64,000 nt of DNA, taken from contig CAJQUW010005788.1 in the NCBI GenBank assembly GCA_907163375.1, forward strand, positions 62,001 to 126,000, given 5' to 3'. Shown here piece after piece: positions 1-10,869 of the stretch; the stretch's first letter is position 1, and each line of letters starts with the position of its first letter. Source of the stretch: Prostheceraeus crozeri (lineage: Eukaryota > Platyhelminthes > Polycladida > Euryleptidae). The position numbers and the translations under genes are program-made. Under the pieces are notes generated by a model. It ran no database searches and had not been told where the DNA came from. It saw only the letters and a list, made by a program, of their open reading frames with translations.

Positions 1-69
1 ATCAACACGTAGATATCGTGGATTTAAGTCATTTCATCGACAGGGTCATTTCGTCGATGGTTCGTTTCA

Positions 70-190
70 TCTATGTCTGTGGCCAGAGTCAGAAGACATT
101 GAAGTCCTCGATAAAGTTCAAAGACTCATAGCTTGATGTCTATGAAATATTGAGTTAGGTTATCATTTTAACTATTTATGGATGCATGAT
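70..190 (+). mobile_element. LINE 3'-end remnant (weak)
   Basis: A short stretch reads W-x-E-S-E-D-I-E-V-L-D-K-V-Q-R-L-I, which resembles the thumb/C-terminal region of CR1/Jockey-group reverse transcriptases (usual form: W-S-P-Y-x-K-K-D-I-E-x-L-E-K-V-Q-R-R). It is interrupted by stop codons and lies at the window edge, so only a decayed scrap is visible. The call rests on this one motif. Confidence 0.3.
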
Positions 191-211
191 GCTCTTGAAC
201 AAATACCAATA

Positions 212-314
212 TAACATTAACATGGATTTTTGAGGGCAACAATGTAGGACATTTGAGGGTGTGCACGCGCCTCAAAAATGTCCTACATTGTTGCCCGAAA
301 AAAACGATGTTAAT
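212..314. repeat. Near-perfect inverted repeat (hairpin), arms about 45 nt
   Basis: The left arm (about 213-259) and the right arm (about 270-314) are reverse complements over about 45 nt with few mismatches, around a loop of about 10 nt (260-269). The inner part pairs the block at 231-253 with the block at 276-298. A third, partial copy of the core occurs near 341-357. It could be a fold-back or MITE terminus, or a structured part of the adjacent LINE 5' region. Confidence 0.75.
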
Positions 315-674
315 AGTATTGTGCGTAATTAATGTGGTCTGGGCAGCAATGTAGGGAAAAAGCGAGCAGCAAAATGCTATGAATACATACTCTCCGTGTG
401 CGCTGGTCGTGTACGCTCCGTGCAAGTGACAGCCATCTTGGTTTTTCGTGATTTCTACCTGAACATCACTACTCTTGTGAATAATTTTTATATGATTTCG
501 GCCCTCTCGCTTCGCTGAGCATCGTGATTCATTCGGATATATTCGTCGGTACGCCGCATCCATCGAGTGATATCCCATCTTCCTCATTCTTGGCTGTTGT
601 ACGTGACTGTTGAAAGTTCGCTGCCTCGCTGTCGTCGTTCCTAAAATCAATACTGTCCCTTTGTATCATTTCTT

Positions 675-1590
675 GTGGAAGATTGCGTAGAATTGGTGCG
701 GTCATCCACCTTCAACTCATCAACGACTGACTGGTCTGTTGGAATCGGTGTTGGACTTACTTCCAGAGGTTCAAGACTTCCATTCCCGTTAAATACAATT
801 TTTTTTGACATGTCACCAACAGCTTGTGTAGTGACAACGGATGACATACTAAAGATGACAGAAGAAGAACTTATCAATCGCAAAAGTGTCTCAAAAAAGG
901 AAGTTGTAAAGGCTTTGTTTCTTTTGAAGAATCAGATAATTTCTCGTCCATCTGATATGAAAGAGACATCAGACATGGATTCCTTACTTCAAATATTTGA
1001 AAGCAAATTGATCAAGCATATTCAGCCTCTTACTGAAAAGATCGAAACCATAATGCAAAAGTACGATGATTTGTCCCAAAAATATGAATCTTTGCTTGAG
1101 AAATGCAACGACCTTCAATCGGACCGTGTAGGCTTGGACTACAACTCCATGTGCACAGAAATACAACAGAGAATAATAAGAAGGGAGAATCTTGTTATTT
1201 CTGGGGTACCCGAATCAATTGGTACACCAGAAGAAAGAAGAGAAAGTGACTTGGAGGCTATTCGGAAAATCGCCAGTGCCCTCAACTGCGACTTACCTTC
1301 AGACTGCAACTGTGATAGACTTGCCAGTCCTAAAGACGGTCAGAATCAAGGAAACCCTAGACTCATACGCTTAAAGTGCCCGAGCGAAAATAGCCGAAAC
1401 TAAATTCTAAGAAATGTAATCCAATACAAGAACGTCTTCATCAACCCCGACTACACCAAGCACGAACGTGAACAAAACAAGCTTCTCAGACAGCAATTAA
1501 AAATGCGCAGAGACAACGGCGAAAGAGTCCGATCAAAGCTGGAAAAGTCGTATTGGTCAATCAAGATAATTTGGCTCAGAATTTTCGATA
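675..1590 (+). pseudogene. LINE ORF1 protein (coiled-coil, nucleic-acid binding type)
   Basis: The protein has a predicted coiled coil (heptad-like stretch at roughly 1010-1130) followed by the motif I-I-R-R-E-N-L-V-I-S-G-V-P-E-S, typical of the RRM-like segment of LINE ORF1 proteins. A C-terminal basic tail resembles the usual end (Y-K-N-V-F-I-N ... L-R-Q-Q-L-K-x-R-R). The frame is open from 675 to a stop at 1401-1403. The recognisable C-terminal tail continues in another frame to about 1590, so at least one frame break is present. In LINEs this protein coats the element's RNA. Here it is a relic. The true start may be one of the in-frame ATGs near 811-843. Confidence 0.65.
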
Positions 1591-1599
1591 AAGTTTTTA

Positions 1600-2063
1600 C
1601 CGAAGAAAGTTACACCGCTTCCAGTAATAACATTATTACTTCAGTAAATGCTCGTTCTCTATTACCCAAAATAGATGAGTTGAAGCTTTGTGTTTCCATT
1701 AAAAGACCAACGTTAGTATGTGTAACGGAAACTTGGTTTAACGATAGTATTACGAACACTATCGCACAAATTCCCGGTTATGTATTGTGCCGATCGGATC
1801 GAAATAATCGTCGCAGCGGCGGTGTAGCGGTTTACCTCAGTGCCGAAGTCGATTTTATTGATATCACTGAATATTTTCAGTTTCCTTCGTGTGCTAATGT
1901 ACTGGTTCTTGAAATAATGACTTTTCAAATTATACTGACATGTGTATATATCCCACCAAATGTCAGTAATGATTTGAATAATGCGATTTATTTAACTTTA
2001 CTAAAAATCGTCGACGATTATATCATCAATACTCCTATTCATCCACAATATTTCTTATCTTAA
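1600..2063 (+). pseudogene. LINE ORF2 N-terminal part: APE-type endonuclease, interrupted
   Basis: The segment reads N-x-R-S-L-L-P-K-I-D-E-L then V-C-V-T-E-T-W-F, followed by G-Y-V-L-C-R-S-D-R and R-R-S-G-G-V-A-V-Y. These are the N-terminal motifs of the exonuclease/endonuclease/phosphatase fold used by LINEs to nick target DNA. The catalytic Glu of the T-E-T-W motif is present. The match is lost at 2063, just before the expected G-D-F-N motif. The last piece of the domain (G-G-T-L-D-H-V-L ... N-S-D-H) reappears at about 3680-3780, so the domain was split by later events. Confidence 0.75.
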
Positions 2064-2409
2064 AAACCCAAATAACTATCATCATATCTTTCATCATACA
2101 CAAAAAAATAACCCTTTTATAACAAAACTTACTCCATATTCAAACACAACAAAACAGCAAAACACTTACAAAAAACAACACAATACATAAATCTTTTCAC
2201 AAACTCCTCCACCAACTAACCCTCCTAATCAATCCCCAATAACACTCCTCAACCACCCCTACCCTTTTCCAAACCTCCACACACATCATCCCACACTCCA
2301 ACCGTCCCTCCGCACCCGCCCTCTCAACCTCTCCCCCCACACTCCACCCTTCTCGTACAATTCACTCTCTCGACACTCTCCTACAACATTTGTGCGCTCT
2401 CGCTCTCGG

Positions 2410-2442
<33 letters not shown>

Positions 2443-2640
2443 CTCCCCCCCCCCCCACCCCCCCCCCCCTCCCCCTCCCCTCCCTGTGTGTGATGTATTT
2501 CTATTTATTCAACTCTTTTCCCTACTTAATCATTACTCACCCCCCCTACCCCTCAAACCTCCCCCACCACTTCCTATACTCCACCTACTAGCTCAACTCA
2601 ACCTCCCCCCCCACACTCCGCCCACCCCCCCACTTTCATT
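2064..2640. other. G-depleted low-complexity segment
   Basis: This stretch contains almost no G on the plus strand: about six G residues in the first 330 bases. It is made of A/C/T runs, a (GT)n tract and C-rich runs. It sits where the LINE endonuclease and the far end of a mariner element should join. It may be an assembly or base-calling artefact, or a real simple-sequence expansion. No gene is visible in it. Confidence 0.7.
2415..2442. repeat. (GT)n microsatellite followed by poly-C
   Basis: Fourteen uninterrupted GT units, followed directly by a C-rich run to about 2480. Confidence 0.95.
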
Positions 2641-2649
2641 CCAAGATGA

Positions 2650-3659
2650 TAGATATGATAAGGAATATAGCTTCGATCGCGCTCTTTCGTTTTCAGTTAA
2701 GGTCACGGCGAACTGATCGATTAATGAACAATACTTGTCACTGTCCACTCGACCTTCAAAGAAAGAGAAATGAGTCCGTTCTCCAGACATTGCAGCCCAG
2801 ACACCGATTTTCTGAGGATGAAGTGAGGTTTCGACATACTGATGTGGATTCTCCGACAACCAACATCGCGTATTTTGCGAGTTCATGTATTCAGAGAGAT
2901 GAAACCAAGCTTCATCACTCCAAAAGGATGTTTTCAAAAACTGAGGATCATCATTGGTCACGGCAATAAGCCAATCACAAAATATCGATCGCTGCTCGTA
3001 GTCATTCTGCATCAGTGTGTGCATCACACAGGTCTTACAGGGAAACAGATGCAAAACTTTTCGACAAATCTTCTGAACACTGGAGTAGGACATGTCGATT
3101 TGTTGGGAAACTTTTCAGAGCGATTTTTGAGGACTGTTTATAAGTGCACCTTGAACAGCTGCGACATCTTCATCATCGAAGGACGGTCTTCCACTGCGTC
3201 TTCGATCATGCACGGATCCCGTTTCTCGAAATTTATCGACCAATCTCTTAATTGTTGAATCGTGCGGAACAGGAGCGGATGGATTGAGTTGAAAGAGAGC
3301 ACTCTTTGCTATAGAATAGCTTCCAGAACGAAAATAATTTTCAATCAAGCACACTCGTTCAGCAACGTTGTAAGCCATTGTGAGTGACGAGGTGAAATGA
3401 AGTGAAGCGAAGAATGATGTGTCTGACGCATTCGTATGTAGATATGCTAAGCCTGAAATTTCAAATGTTCATATCTATGTAAAAAGTTGATCACATGGCG
3501 CAATCAGGTAGTCACGAGACAACCCGTCCTTCAAATGCTCATATCTATGTTCACATCTATTGTATATAATCACGACAGATGATATTCGATTCAATTTAAA
3601 CTCATTTAAACTCAAAACAAAGCATTTTCTTCACTTGCGTGACTTTATGATCACCCGGT
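2650..3659 (-). mobile_element. Tc1/mariner-superfamily transposon (DUF4817-type), truncated
   Basis: The transposase is on the minus strand. The N-terminal part (3378 down to 3115) reads as a helix-turn-helix domain with R-L-V-D-K-F-R-E-T-G-S-V and R-R-S-G-R-P linkers. After one in-frame stop at 3115-3117 it continues (3093 down to about 2650) with F-W-S-D-E-A-W-F-H-L and R-C-W-L-S-E-N-P-H, the first catalytic Asp region of the IS630/Tc1/mariner fold. The C-terminal third with the remaining catalytic acids is missing where the G-depleted segment begins. The right terminus reads CCGGGTGATCATAAAGTC inward from about 3659, followed by a TA. It inserted into the LINE endonuclease. Confidence 0.8.
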
Positions 3660-5782
3660 ATTATTACAAGGGCCACTCGTTTGGGGGAACACTTTAGATC
3701 ATGTTCTTGTCTCCAATGATCTGAAAGGGTTATACGATGAAAACAATGTTTCATACGACGCACCACTGGCCAACTCAGATCACTTGATGCTAACATGCAG
3801 ACCTAATGACGCTTACATATCTTCCGCAGTTAATTCTAGTAACTGTCATAGAATATATGACTTCCGACGTTCTCATCTGGATTGGTTATTCTATGAGGCG
3901 GGTCAAATTGACTGGAAATCGTTCATTGATTCCGCAGGGCCTGATATCGACGAGCAATGGAGCATCTTTCAAGAATCATTAACTGCATTGATAGATAACT
4001 GCATTCCAAAGGTTGACGTATGGATGACATCAAGGGATAAGGAATGGGTGACTCCAATACTCAAAAAGATGATAAATGACCGCTGGGAGGCCTATAGAAG
4101 TCGTGACTGGACTAGATACAATTTTCTAAAATCAAAAGTTAAAGAAGAAATTAATTATTCTAAACAAATTTGGGCCACTAGAATGATGTTAAACACTAAT
4201 GGATTATGGAAAATAGCCAAGAATCATTATAACTTGACGACCAATGACCCTATGTCAAAGCTGGTGTCTGACCATGGTTCTGTCGAGGGTTTCCTACAGA
4301 GTTTAAGGTCGTCTACGTCAGATTTGTTCTCAGATGATAGCAATTTTACTCATGATGAACTTATTGATGATCACTGGAATTGCACGATCTTCGAGTATGA
4401 TGTTCTGAAATTTCTGCAGAAACTGCCAACGAATAAGGTAGCAGGGATGGACAACATTCCTAATCGTATTTATAAAGAACTAGCTCTGATTATCTATCAG
4501 CCACTGACTATGATATACAACAATTCTTGCAAGCAAAGAAAGTTTCCCGGCGAATGGAAGAAAGACATTTTTGTGCCAATTCCGAAGACTTCTCCTGCAG
4601 TCATGGATAAGCTAAGATTTATAACTTTAATTCCTACTCCAGCTAAAATTTTTGAAAAATTAATGCTCCAGAACACGAATCAGTTCTTCTTACATGCTTT
4701 CGGACCTGAACAACACGGATTTAGTCGGTCAGCCTCGACAACGACGGCATTGATTCAAATCACGGAACATACCAAGAGACACTATGACGATTCATCCTTA
4801 TTTGGGAGTGCAATTATCAGTTATGATCTCAATCGTGCTTTTGATTGTCTGCTTCATGGTTTAGTCATACAAAGAATGATCCGAGATGGCTTCCCTGGAG
4901 GATTTCTTCTCTGGATGAAATCTTACCTGGAAAACAGAAGTGTCAACATTCGTATTCGTCAAAGTTATTCTGGAACGATTACCATTGAAAGGGGCATTCC
5001 AAAAGGTTCGGTCATGGGACCATCTATATTCAACGCATTTGTAGGTGATTTCCGATGCTACTAACCTGTGGAAACACTATAAAGTACGCTGACGACATGA
5101 CTGTAGTAATGCCTATTGACCAATGATCCAGTAGCCATTCGATCGAAGCTTGATGACGAAACTCGTCATATGGAAAGTTGGTGCAAAAATAACTCATTGA
5201 CCTTAAATGTTCAAAAGATGAAGATCCTTCTCATGACTAGACGTCCAGCAAGACTTGAAGAGCCTTTAGTCATCACTCAGGTCAACAAATTGAAGAATCT
5301 GGGGATGTACCTAAATGAAAAAATGAATTTCAGTGACCACATCAGCACTTTGAGAGTCAAAGGAGGTAAAAAATGCATATATTGAGACGCCTGAAAAGCC
5401 TAGTAACAACAGCTGAACTGCATGAACTATACACCACGCTGATTCGTTCATTGTTTGAATACGCTTCACCAGTTTTTATCGGTCTAAGCAAAGATGAGAA
5501 GCACATTTTACAAAGAATTGAAAATCGAGCACACAGAATAATTTACAATATCGAGCATAGCTGTGATCGACGGTGTCGCTGCGCAGATGAATCGCTAGAT
5601 CAAAGAAGAGAATATGCTTCAGTGAAACTTTTTAGACAGATTGAAAGTAACTCGTACCACTTTGCATAACTAAATTCCAGAAAGGCTGTGTTTTACTTAA
5701 TAAGCTTCGGGTGCCATTATCAAGAACTTTAATTCGTTCCCGCTCCTTCTTTCCATGTGCTACAAAAATTATGAATGGATAA
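3660..5782 (+). pseudogene. LINE ORF2 C-terminal part: reverse transcriptase
   Basis: After the last endonuclease motif (N-S-D-H at about 3775), the frame runs open from 3784 to 5064. It carries V-A-G-M-D-N-I-P, F-I-T-L-I-P-T-P-A-K, Y-D-L-N-R-A-F-D and G-I-P-K-G-S-V-M-G-P, the RT palm motifs. The catalytic Y-A-D-D lies just after a frame change at about 5064-5100. Further pieces (5116-5385, 5373-5669 and about 5702-5782) give the thumb region in shifted frames. The protein ends at a TAA at 5780-5782. There are at least three frame breaks, so it is not functional. The RT primes reverse transcription at nicked target DNA in living relatives. Confidence 0.85.
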
Positions 5783-7591
5783 ATGCTTTGTGATTTCTTT
5801 TATCAATGTCTTAGAGATTGAACCTATTTCATGTAAAATGTCGATTCCCATTGGTTGAAAATATACACTTTCTTTCTTTATATGCAGATATACGCTGAGA
5901 TTTCTTAAATATCTTTCACATGCTTTGAAACAGATAACATCATTGCTGAACACATTGTTCAGGGAGTAGAACGGTTCCGCGGATTTGATCATGGAAATGG
6001 TCATTCCGTATTTCGTGCAAATGTGTAATAAAAATATGGGGATAGGGGCACCCGAAAATTATTAGATGTCAATAAAAACTTTCCGTTTTGCTGATATATA
6101 TATGTACTCGTCATTCATGTAGCGTATAGCTTGCGTAATGTGAGAATGAATTCGTTAAGTCTCTCTTTTCATTTTCAGAAAAGTTTTTCTATCAGTTTTT
6201 CATTCATATATTTTACAGTTTCAGACAATTTTTTTCTATTATTTGGATTTTTCCGACTGTAAGTTGTTTTAGGCAACTTACAAAAGTTTCAGCAGCAAAA
6301 TATGTAAAATTCCGAAAAATGTCAAATTATATGAAAAAAATAAAAATCCGAGCCCAGATTAGAAACTGTATAAACATGTTGATGAACAGCTTCTCTTCTA
6401 CATTTATATAAAATGTTTTCACTGATATAGACTATAGAAACTTCCGCATTATTGTGAACTGTCTCTGAATGTGTAAGAAATTGAAGAAAGCATTTGAATT
6501 TTGAATTTTCTCTATTGAGGAACTCGTATTTTAGAAAAATGCCTAGCCAAAATCAGATAATATAATATCGATGAATATAAGTAGCATGAAAAAGTGGGCG
6601 TTTGGGATTTCCGCGGATTTTGAAGTCACGCGTTCTACTCCCTGATTGTTGCCTTCTCTTTTCCACAATGTGCCATAGCTAAATTGCGCACGATATATCA
6701 TTCACCTGTCGAAGTTGAGCAAAGTTGATTGATCTTAGCACTGAAGATAATGTCTGGATGGTCAATTATCGCACCAAAGTGAACAACCTTCTAATGTTGA
6801 AATAAAAGCTTGTAGAAAAGATTAACCCGGCTTTCTGGCTGTTTTGAGATGGTGTACCCTGGGGACCATCCTTGCTATTCATTTCAAATTAATACCTTAT
6901 CTAGTTTCTTACGGTCTCATCTCGATAATTTATTTCTCATATCACTTATTTTGTATTATTGTTCATATTTGAATTGCACGATCTTCTCAACGTGTTAGAA
7001 GATATATAATTATATATGTAATTATGGTGCTTCCTTCTGATGCAATATCACACTATGAGTCAGCGGCAGGTGTCTTAAATCATATTGTCATTTTAAGAAT
7101 TGAGGTTCAAAAGGTGTGTTCTTCAACTTTGAAGTGCCTCTCACATGAAGGTAGTTTATATTGTAAATCTCATTTTCGTAAAACTGTTGTAATAATCAGG
7201 GTGACCACAAGTCGCATATGTGTGTGAATTGTACGTTGAAAATTTCTTCAGATAGGATGGACACCCTGAATAATCGATTTGATCGACTGCTTCCTGGTAT
7301 CTTTCCTTTGATGACCTTTTTATATGCTTGATTTTCTCGGTCTATTGTTCAATGACGATATTTGTACATTCGTATTTTCTATCAACTTTTGAGTGAACTA
7401 ATAGGTAAATTCGTGCATTTGCTATTATCTTTTAAATTGAATTTCTTAACATAGATCAATTGATCAAATATCACACTCAAATCTTGTTCTTGTTTGTGAT
7501 TCGAAATACTGGATTCCTCATCAAAGATAGAGCTTCTGTCTTGCATTACCCTTAGAATGACTGGAAAATATTAAGTGCCTTGTATTTTCAG
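5783..7591. other. No gene seen; intergenic or intronic, holds one MITE
   Basis: AT-rich sequence without recognisable coding potential. It contains the 5960-6644 inverted-repeat element. Its right edge is the splice acceptor of the PEX19 exon, so at least part of it is likely PEX19 intron. Confidence 0.6.
5960..6644. mobile_element. MITE with 14-bp terminal inverted repeats and 6-bp target duplication
   Basis: Both ends begin CAGGGAGTAGAACG read inward and carry a CCGCGGATT motif soon after. The element is flanked on both sides by ATTGTT (5954-5959 and 6645-6650), which looks like a 6-bp target-site duplication. It is 685 bp long with no coding capacity. A 6-bp duplication does not fit hAT (8 bp), Tc1 (TA) or piggyBac (TTAA). 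The superfamily is left open. Confidence 0.7.
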
Positions 7592-8026
7592 GCCACTTTG
7601 AGAAAGCTGAATGAAGATGTGGCGGATACACACGGTTCTCAAGCTTCAGCATCACCAGACACAAGCGATCCTTTGGCACCCTTCATGGAGCAAATGCTGT
7701 CTGCTTTGCTATCACGAGAAGTTCTATACGTCCCTCTAAAGGGAATCACAGAAAAGTATCCCTCATGGATCGATGAGAATGCGACCACTCTACCCCCGGA
7801 GAAAGTTGCCTCCTATAGACTACAACTGAGTTTGATGCAAGATGTGTGCAAAGAATTTGAGAAAGCAACCAGCAGTGAACCAAACACAATGAAAATCTTT
7901 GAACTTGTTCAGAAGATGCAAGAACTTGGTCCCCCACCTGAGGATCTCGTGGGTGTAGGTGACGATAATTCATCACTTCCTCCTGCACTCGCACAAGGTT
8001 CTGTTAGTGGCTGTCCTACGATGTAA
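7592..8026 (+). CDS. PEX19: PEX19, terminal coding exon (peroxisomal membrane-protein chaperone/import receptor)
   Basis: PEX19 binds newly made peroxisomal membrane proteins in the cytosol and delivers them to PEX3 on the peroxisome. The exon follows a clear acceptor (pyrimidine-rich tract ending TTTTCAG at 7591). Its product resembles the C-terminal domain of animal PEX19: P-x-M-E-Q-M-L-S-A-L-L-S-R-E-V-L-Y, then G-I-T-E-K-Y-P-S-W and L-P-P-E-K, then L-V-Q-K-M-Q-E-L-G-P-P-P-E-D-L. It ends in C-P-T-M, a CaaX box predicted to be farnesylated, immediately before the TAA at 8024-8026. The earlier exons (the N-terminal PEX3-binding part) were not found in the window and probably lie to the left, beyond the LINE. 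No frame damage is seen. The reading frame could extend a few codons upstream, but the acceptor sets the exon start. Confidence 0.9.
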   Translation, partial: ATLRKLNEDVADTHGSQASASPDTSDPLAPFMEQMLSALLSREVLYVPLKGITEKYPSWIDENATTLPPEKVASYRLQLSLMQDVCKEFEKATSSEPNTMKIFELVQKMQELGPPPEDLVGVGDDNSSLPPALAQGSVSGCPTM

Positions 8027-9363
8027 TTTGTTAATCATCAAATGAGTCAGATCAATTAGGATGTCTCAATATGTGACTCCTCAGATTATAAATGTTATCA
8101 GCCGTACTACTTACATTCAATGCAATAGTAGGATGACATCAATCTTCTGTAAATAGAATGAAGAAGAATTGAATGTGGGATATTTAAATATTTCAGTAGA
8201 TAGCATTCCGCATGTCAAAATGCATTGAAACTTAGCCTAATATATTTCGTGAATTCAAATTCAAATATTTGGTATTACTTATCCACCATCACATATTTGT
8301 CAATGAACAGTATTTTTCAAGAGGGAGAGAGATGACGTAAACGTAATCTTTTACACGCTCAATCTCGATAATTATGGTTAAGTTGAAAAACAAGGATAAT
8401 CGCGTTGATTGCATTGTGTATAAGTAATTCACAGCAGATTAAAGAAATGAGAAAATGGACATGTTCGAATGCTTAACCAGATAGCTTTGCTAACTGTTGC
8501 GACCAACTTCAAGAAAAGCAGTTAAAAAGTGTTGGACCCTTCATGAACCCTGAGAACTCTTTGTCTACATTTCTTATTTACTTTGTATTCAAATTCTTAA
8601 AAGTTAAAGTAGGGGGGAATGAAGCAATATACTACTTTTGACAGACTTCTATTTACATTTTCGCGCACCTGAAATTTTCAGGGTCTGTTGACGTTGAATG
8701 ACCTTTTGTGAAATATTTTTGGCATCATATTTGATTTTATTGTTTTTGATCATCCATTCTGATTTATATAGCATTTTCTGAACAACATCGCATTTTCAAT
8801 CAATTCAGCATGTAAATTGTATTTTAATCTGATAGAGGTATTTATTAATTTGGAAGAAGACAATATTTTAGTGTAATTAAATGATTTTACGATCTGGTTT
8901 ATATTATTTCCAGTGAGATATGTGGGAAGTTTTCCCTCTTTAGGGTTATTAGAAACTTTGTTATGGTATGCAGAAGAATACTTTTCGTCGACATTCAAAA
9001 TGCATTAAGCTTAAGAATTTTTTGCATGTGATTGGGCAAGTAACCCAGCATATTTCGCATAATTTTGCATAATCGCATGTTTCCAGTATTTTACATAATT
9101 ACATGGTATGATAATGCTTAATTGATTTCGTCCTACAAGTCACACACAACTATGTATCGCCCGTTCTTAGATTTCTTTAAGTAAGGACATGTTTCTGCCA
9201 ATAAGATCTTGTAATATTCTCAGCCAATGAGGTATCACCTGCTGTGTGGTTGCCCTGATGTCTAATTATAGAAGAGAGCCTAGGCATCGCAGAATGCGTG
9301 TATTTACTACCTACAAGGCGACTGCATTCTGACATTCATTGCAGAGTATCAAGCTTATAAATT
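8027..9363. other. PEX19 3' UTR and intergenic sequence
   Basis: No coding sequence recognised. Likely PEX19 3' untranslated region, with an ATTAAA-type signal near 8438, and then AT-rich intergenic DNA. Confidence 0.5.
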
Positions 9364-10842
9364 ATGCCTAAAACTGCTCGTTCATCAACGGCGAAAGCGC
9401 GAATGTAGTTCGCGGAATTACCAGGTGGAATTCAAGTGTATGCCCTCGCAAGATCAATTATTCTGTTTACTATGTAATGACTGCATTTTTTTGGAAAAAG
9501 ATCCGTGGTCGCAGCTCACAGACGAAGTGCAAAGCATTTGACAGGAAAAGAGAAGCAAGATGTACAAACTTCATCAAGGGGAAAGTGACGCACAACTTCA
9601 GGTAACCAACAATGCTCCACCAATTTGATCCATTCTGTTTCGACGTCGCTAAACAAGGAAGTGATTTCAAAGACAGACTAGTACAGCGTTTCTTTCCCCG
9701 ATATGCCGCTGTACAAGTTGAACAACCCATGTATTAAGGATTTTTTTCAATTTTTTGACCTTCGTTTGCCATCAGAATCTGCCTGCAGAGCGCGAGTGTC
9801 CACATTAGCTGACTCCAGCCTTGAATGGATTAGACAGCATCTCATGGTCAAACAGTTGTTTATGGTTATTTACGAGACCGAGATTGATGGCAAGAAATAT
9901 TTTAATATTTTGGTTGGAAGTATTGGTGAACCTGCAAAGACATCCCTTTAGACCTCAGCCACACTGCGAGCTTTAGCGTTTCCAAGCAAAGCGTTTTGCA
10001 GCAAATATAAAGTCATCATTGCAGCAGTTGTATACTGCCACACTACGAGCAATGCAAACCAGAGCAATTGATAGCTTGCGGAGATTCGTTTGCTCGGGAC
10101 GCTTGTGTTTGCTTTGCTTTCAGTGTGGCGGAGGCCTTACGATTGCAAGTTAGTGTATGAAAGCATTGATGAGACCTACGTCACTCATACTGTGAAAAGT
10201 TTCGGTTCTGATCGAGAAGATTTTGTTCTCTTAATATCCGACGCAACACGTTATATGACAGCAGCGGGTCGAGTGTTGAAAGAGTTTTATCCCCGGCTTC
10301 TTCGCGTAACTTGTGTAGCGCATATTATACATAATTGCGCAGAGAAAGTCCGTGCCTATTTCACTGATGTCGATAATTCGATTTCACGTGTAAAAGCGGA
10401 GACAGTGAATAACAGTTCAAGAAGATACATCTTCACCCAAATTGGAGCTCCTCCAGAACCTGCTGTCACCGGTTGGACATCAATGTAAAAAGCTGCCATG
10501 TACTACGCGTCGAATCTTCCCGGTGTGACAGAAATTGTGCATAAACTCAAAGGTGACTGTCTTTTGGTTGCTCGCGCATAAGAAGCGATTGCTGATCTAA
10601 GCACTTCATCCTTGTTGATGGTCATCAAACGAGATTATGAGTGTCTCATAGAGCTCATATCGATGGCTGAACCGTGGTGCTTTGCTATTGCTGAGGCTTG
10701 GAAGCAATTGTCTTCGCTTGGTTTTCATGAGGATGTTTGCGGAATACAGATATATTTGAAGAAGAGATTAGAATTTAATACGGACTTACAAGTCATTTCG
10801 AAACAGAAACGAAATGACATCTCTCCTTCTACTTACGTGTAA
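9364..10842 (+). pseudogene. hAT-type transposase (CGGBP1/BED-like zinc finger, DUF659-like), decayed
   Basis: A start at 9364 is followed in a shifted frame by Y-Q-V-E-F-K and L-F-C-L-L-C-N-D, the BED-like finger seen in CGGBP1-related hAT transposases (about 9416-9540). Later pieces include S-D-A-T-R-Y-M-T-A-A-G and V-T-C-V-A-H-I-I-H-N (10090-10488), then P-P-E-P-A-V-T-G-W-T and M-Y-Y-A-S-N-L-P. These match the usual order in this transposase group. The frame is broken several times by stops and shifts and by a roughly 200-bp insertion at 9951-10149. Terminal inverted repeats were not located. The host-gene alternative (a domesticated CGGBP1 relative) is unlikely given the damage. Confidence 0.75.
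9951..10149. mobile_element. Small insertion inside the hAT pseudogene, probable MITE
   Basis: Removing this segment brings transposase reading close to continuous (E-P-A-K-T-S-L before, V-Y-E-S-I-D-E-T after). The segment contains a repeated GCCACACT motif near its left end, in its middle and, inverted, near its right end. Exact ends and target duplication are not clear. Confidence 0.45.
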
Positions 10843-10869
10843 CTTCATAAATGCCAAGCAACATCGACA

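Larger units (their letters stand above)
320..5782 (+). mobile_element. CR1/Jockey-group LINE, two ORFs, decayed and interrupted
   Basis: A non-LTR retrotransposon on the plus strand. A 5' leader (about 320-674) is followed by ORF1 with a coiled coil, an APE-type endonuclease segment, and a reverse transcriptase ending at 5782. The endonuclease is interrupted between about 2064 and 3659 by a mariner-like transposon plus a G-depleted segment. Reading resumes near 3660 with the C-terminal endonuclease motif that ends in N-S-D-H. Several frame breaks show it is dead. Clade assignment is by general resemblance only. The 5' boundary is approximate. Confidence 0.8.
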
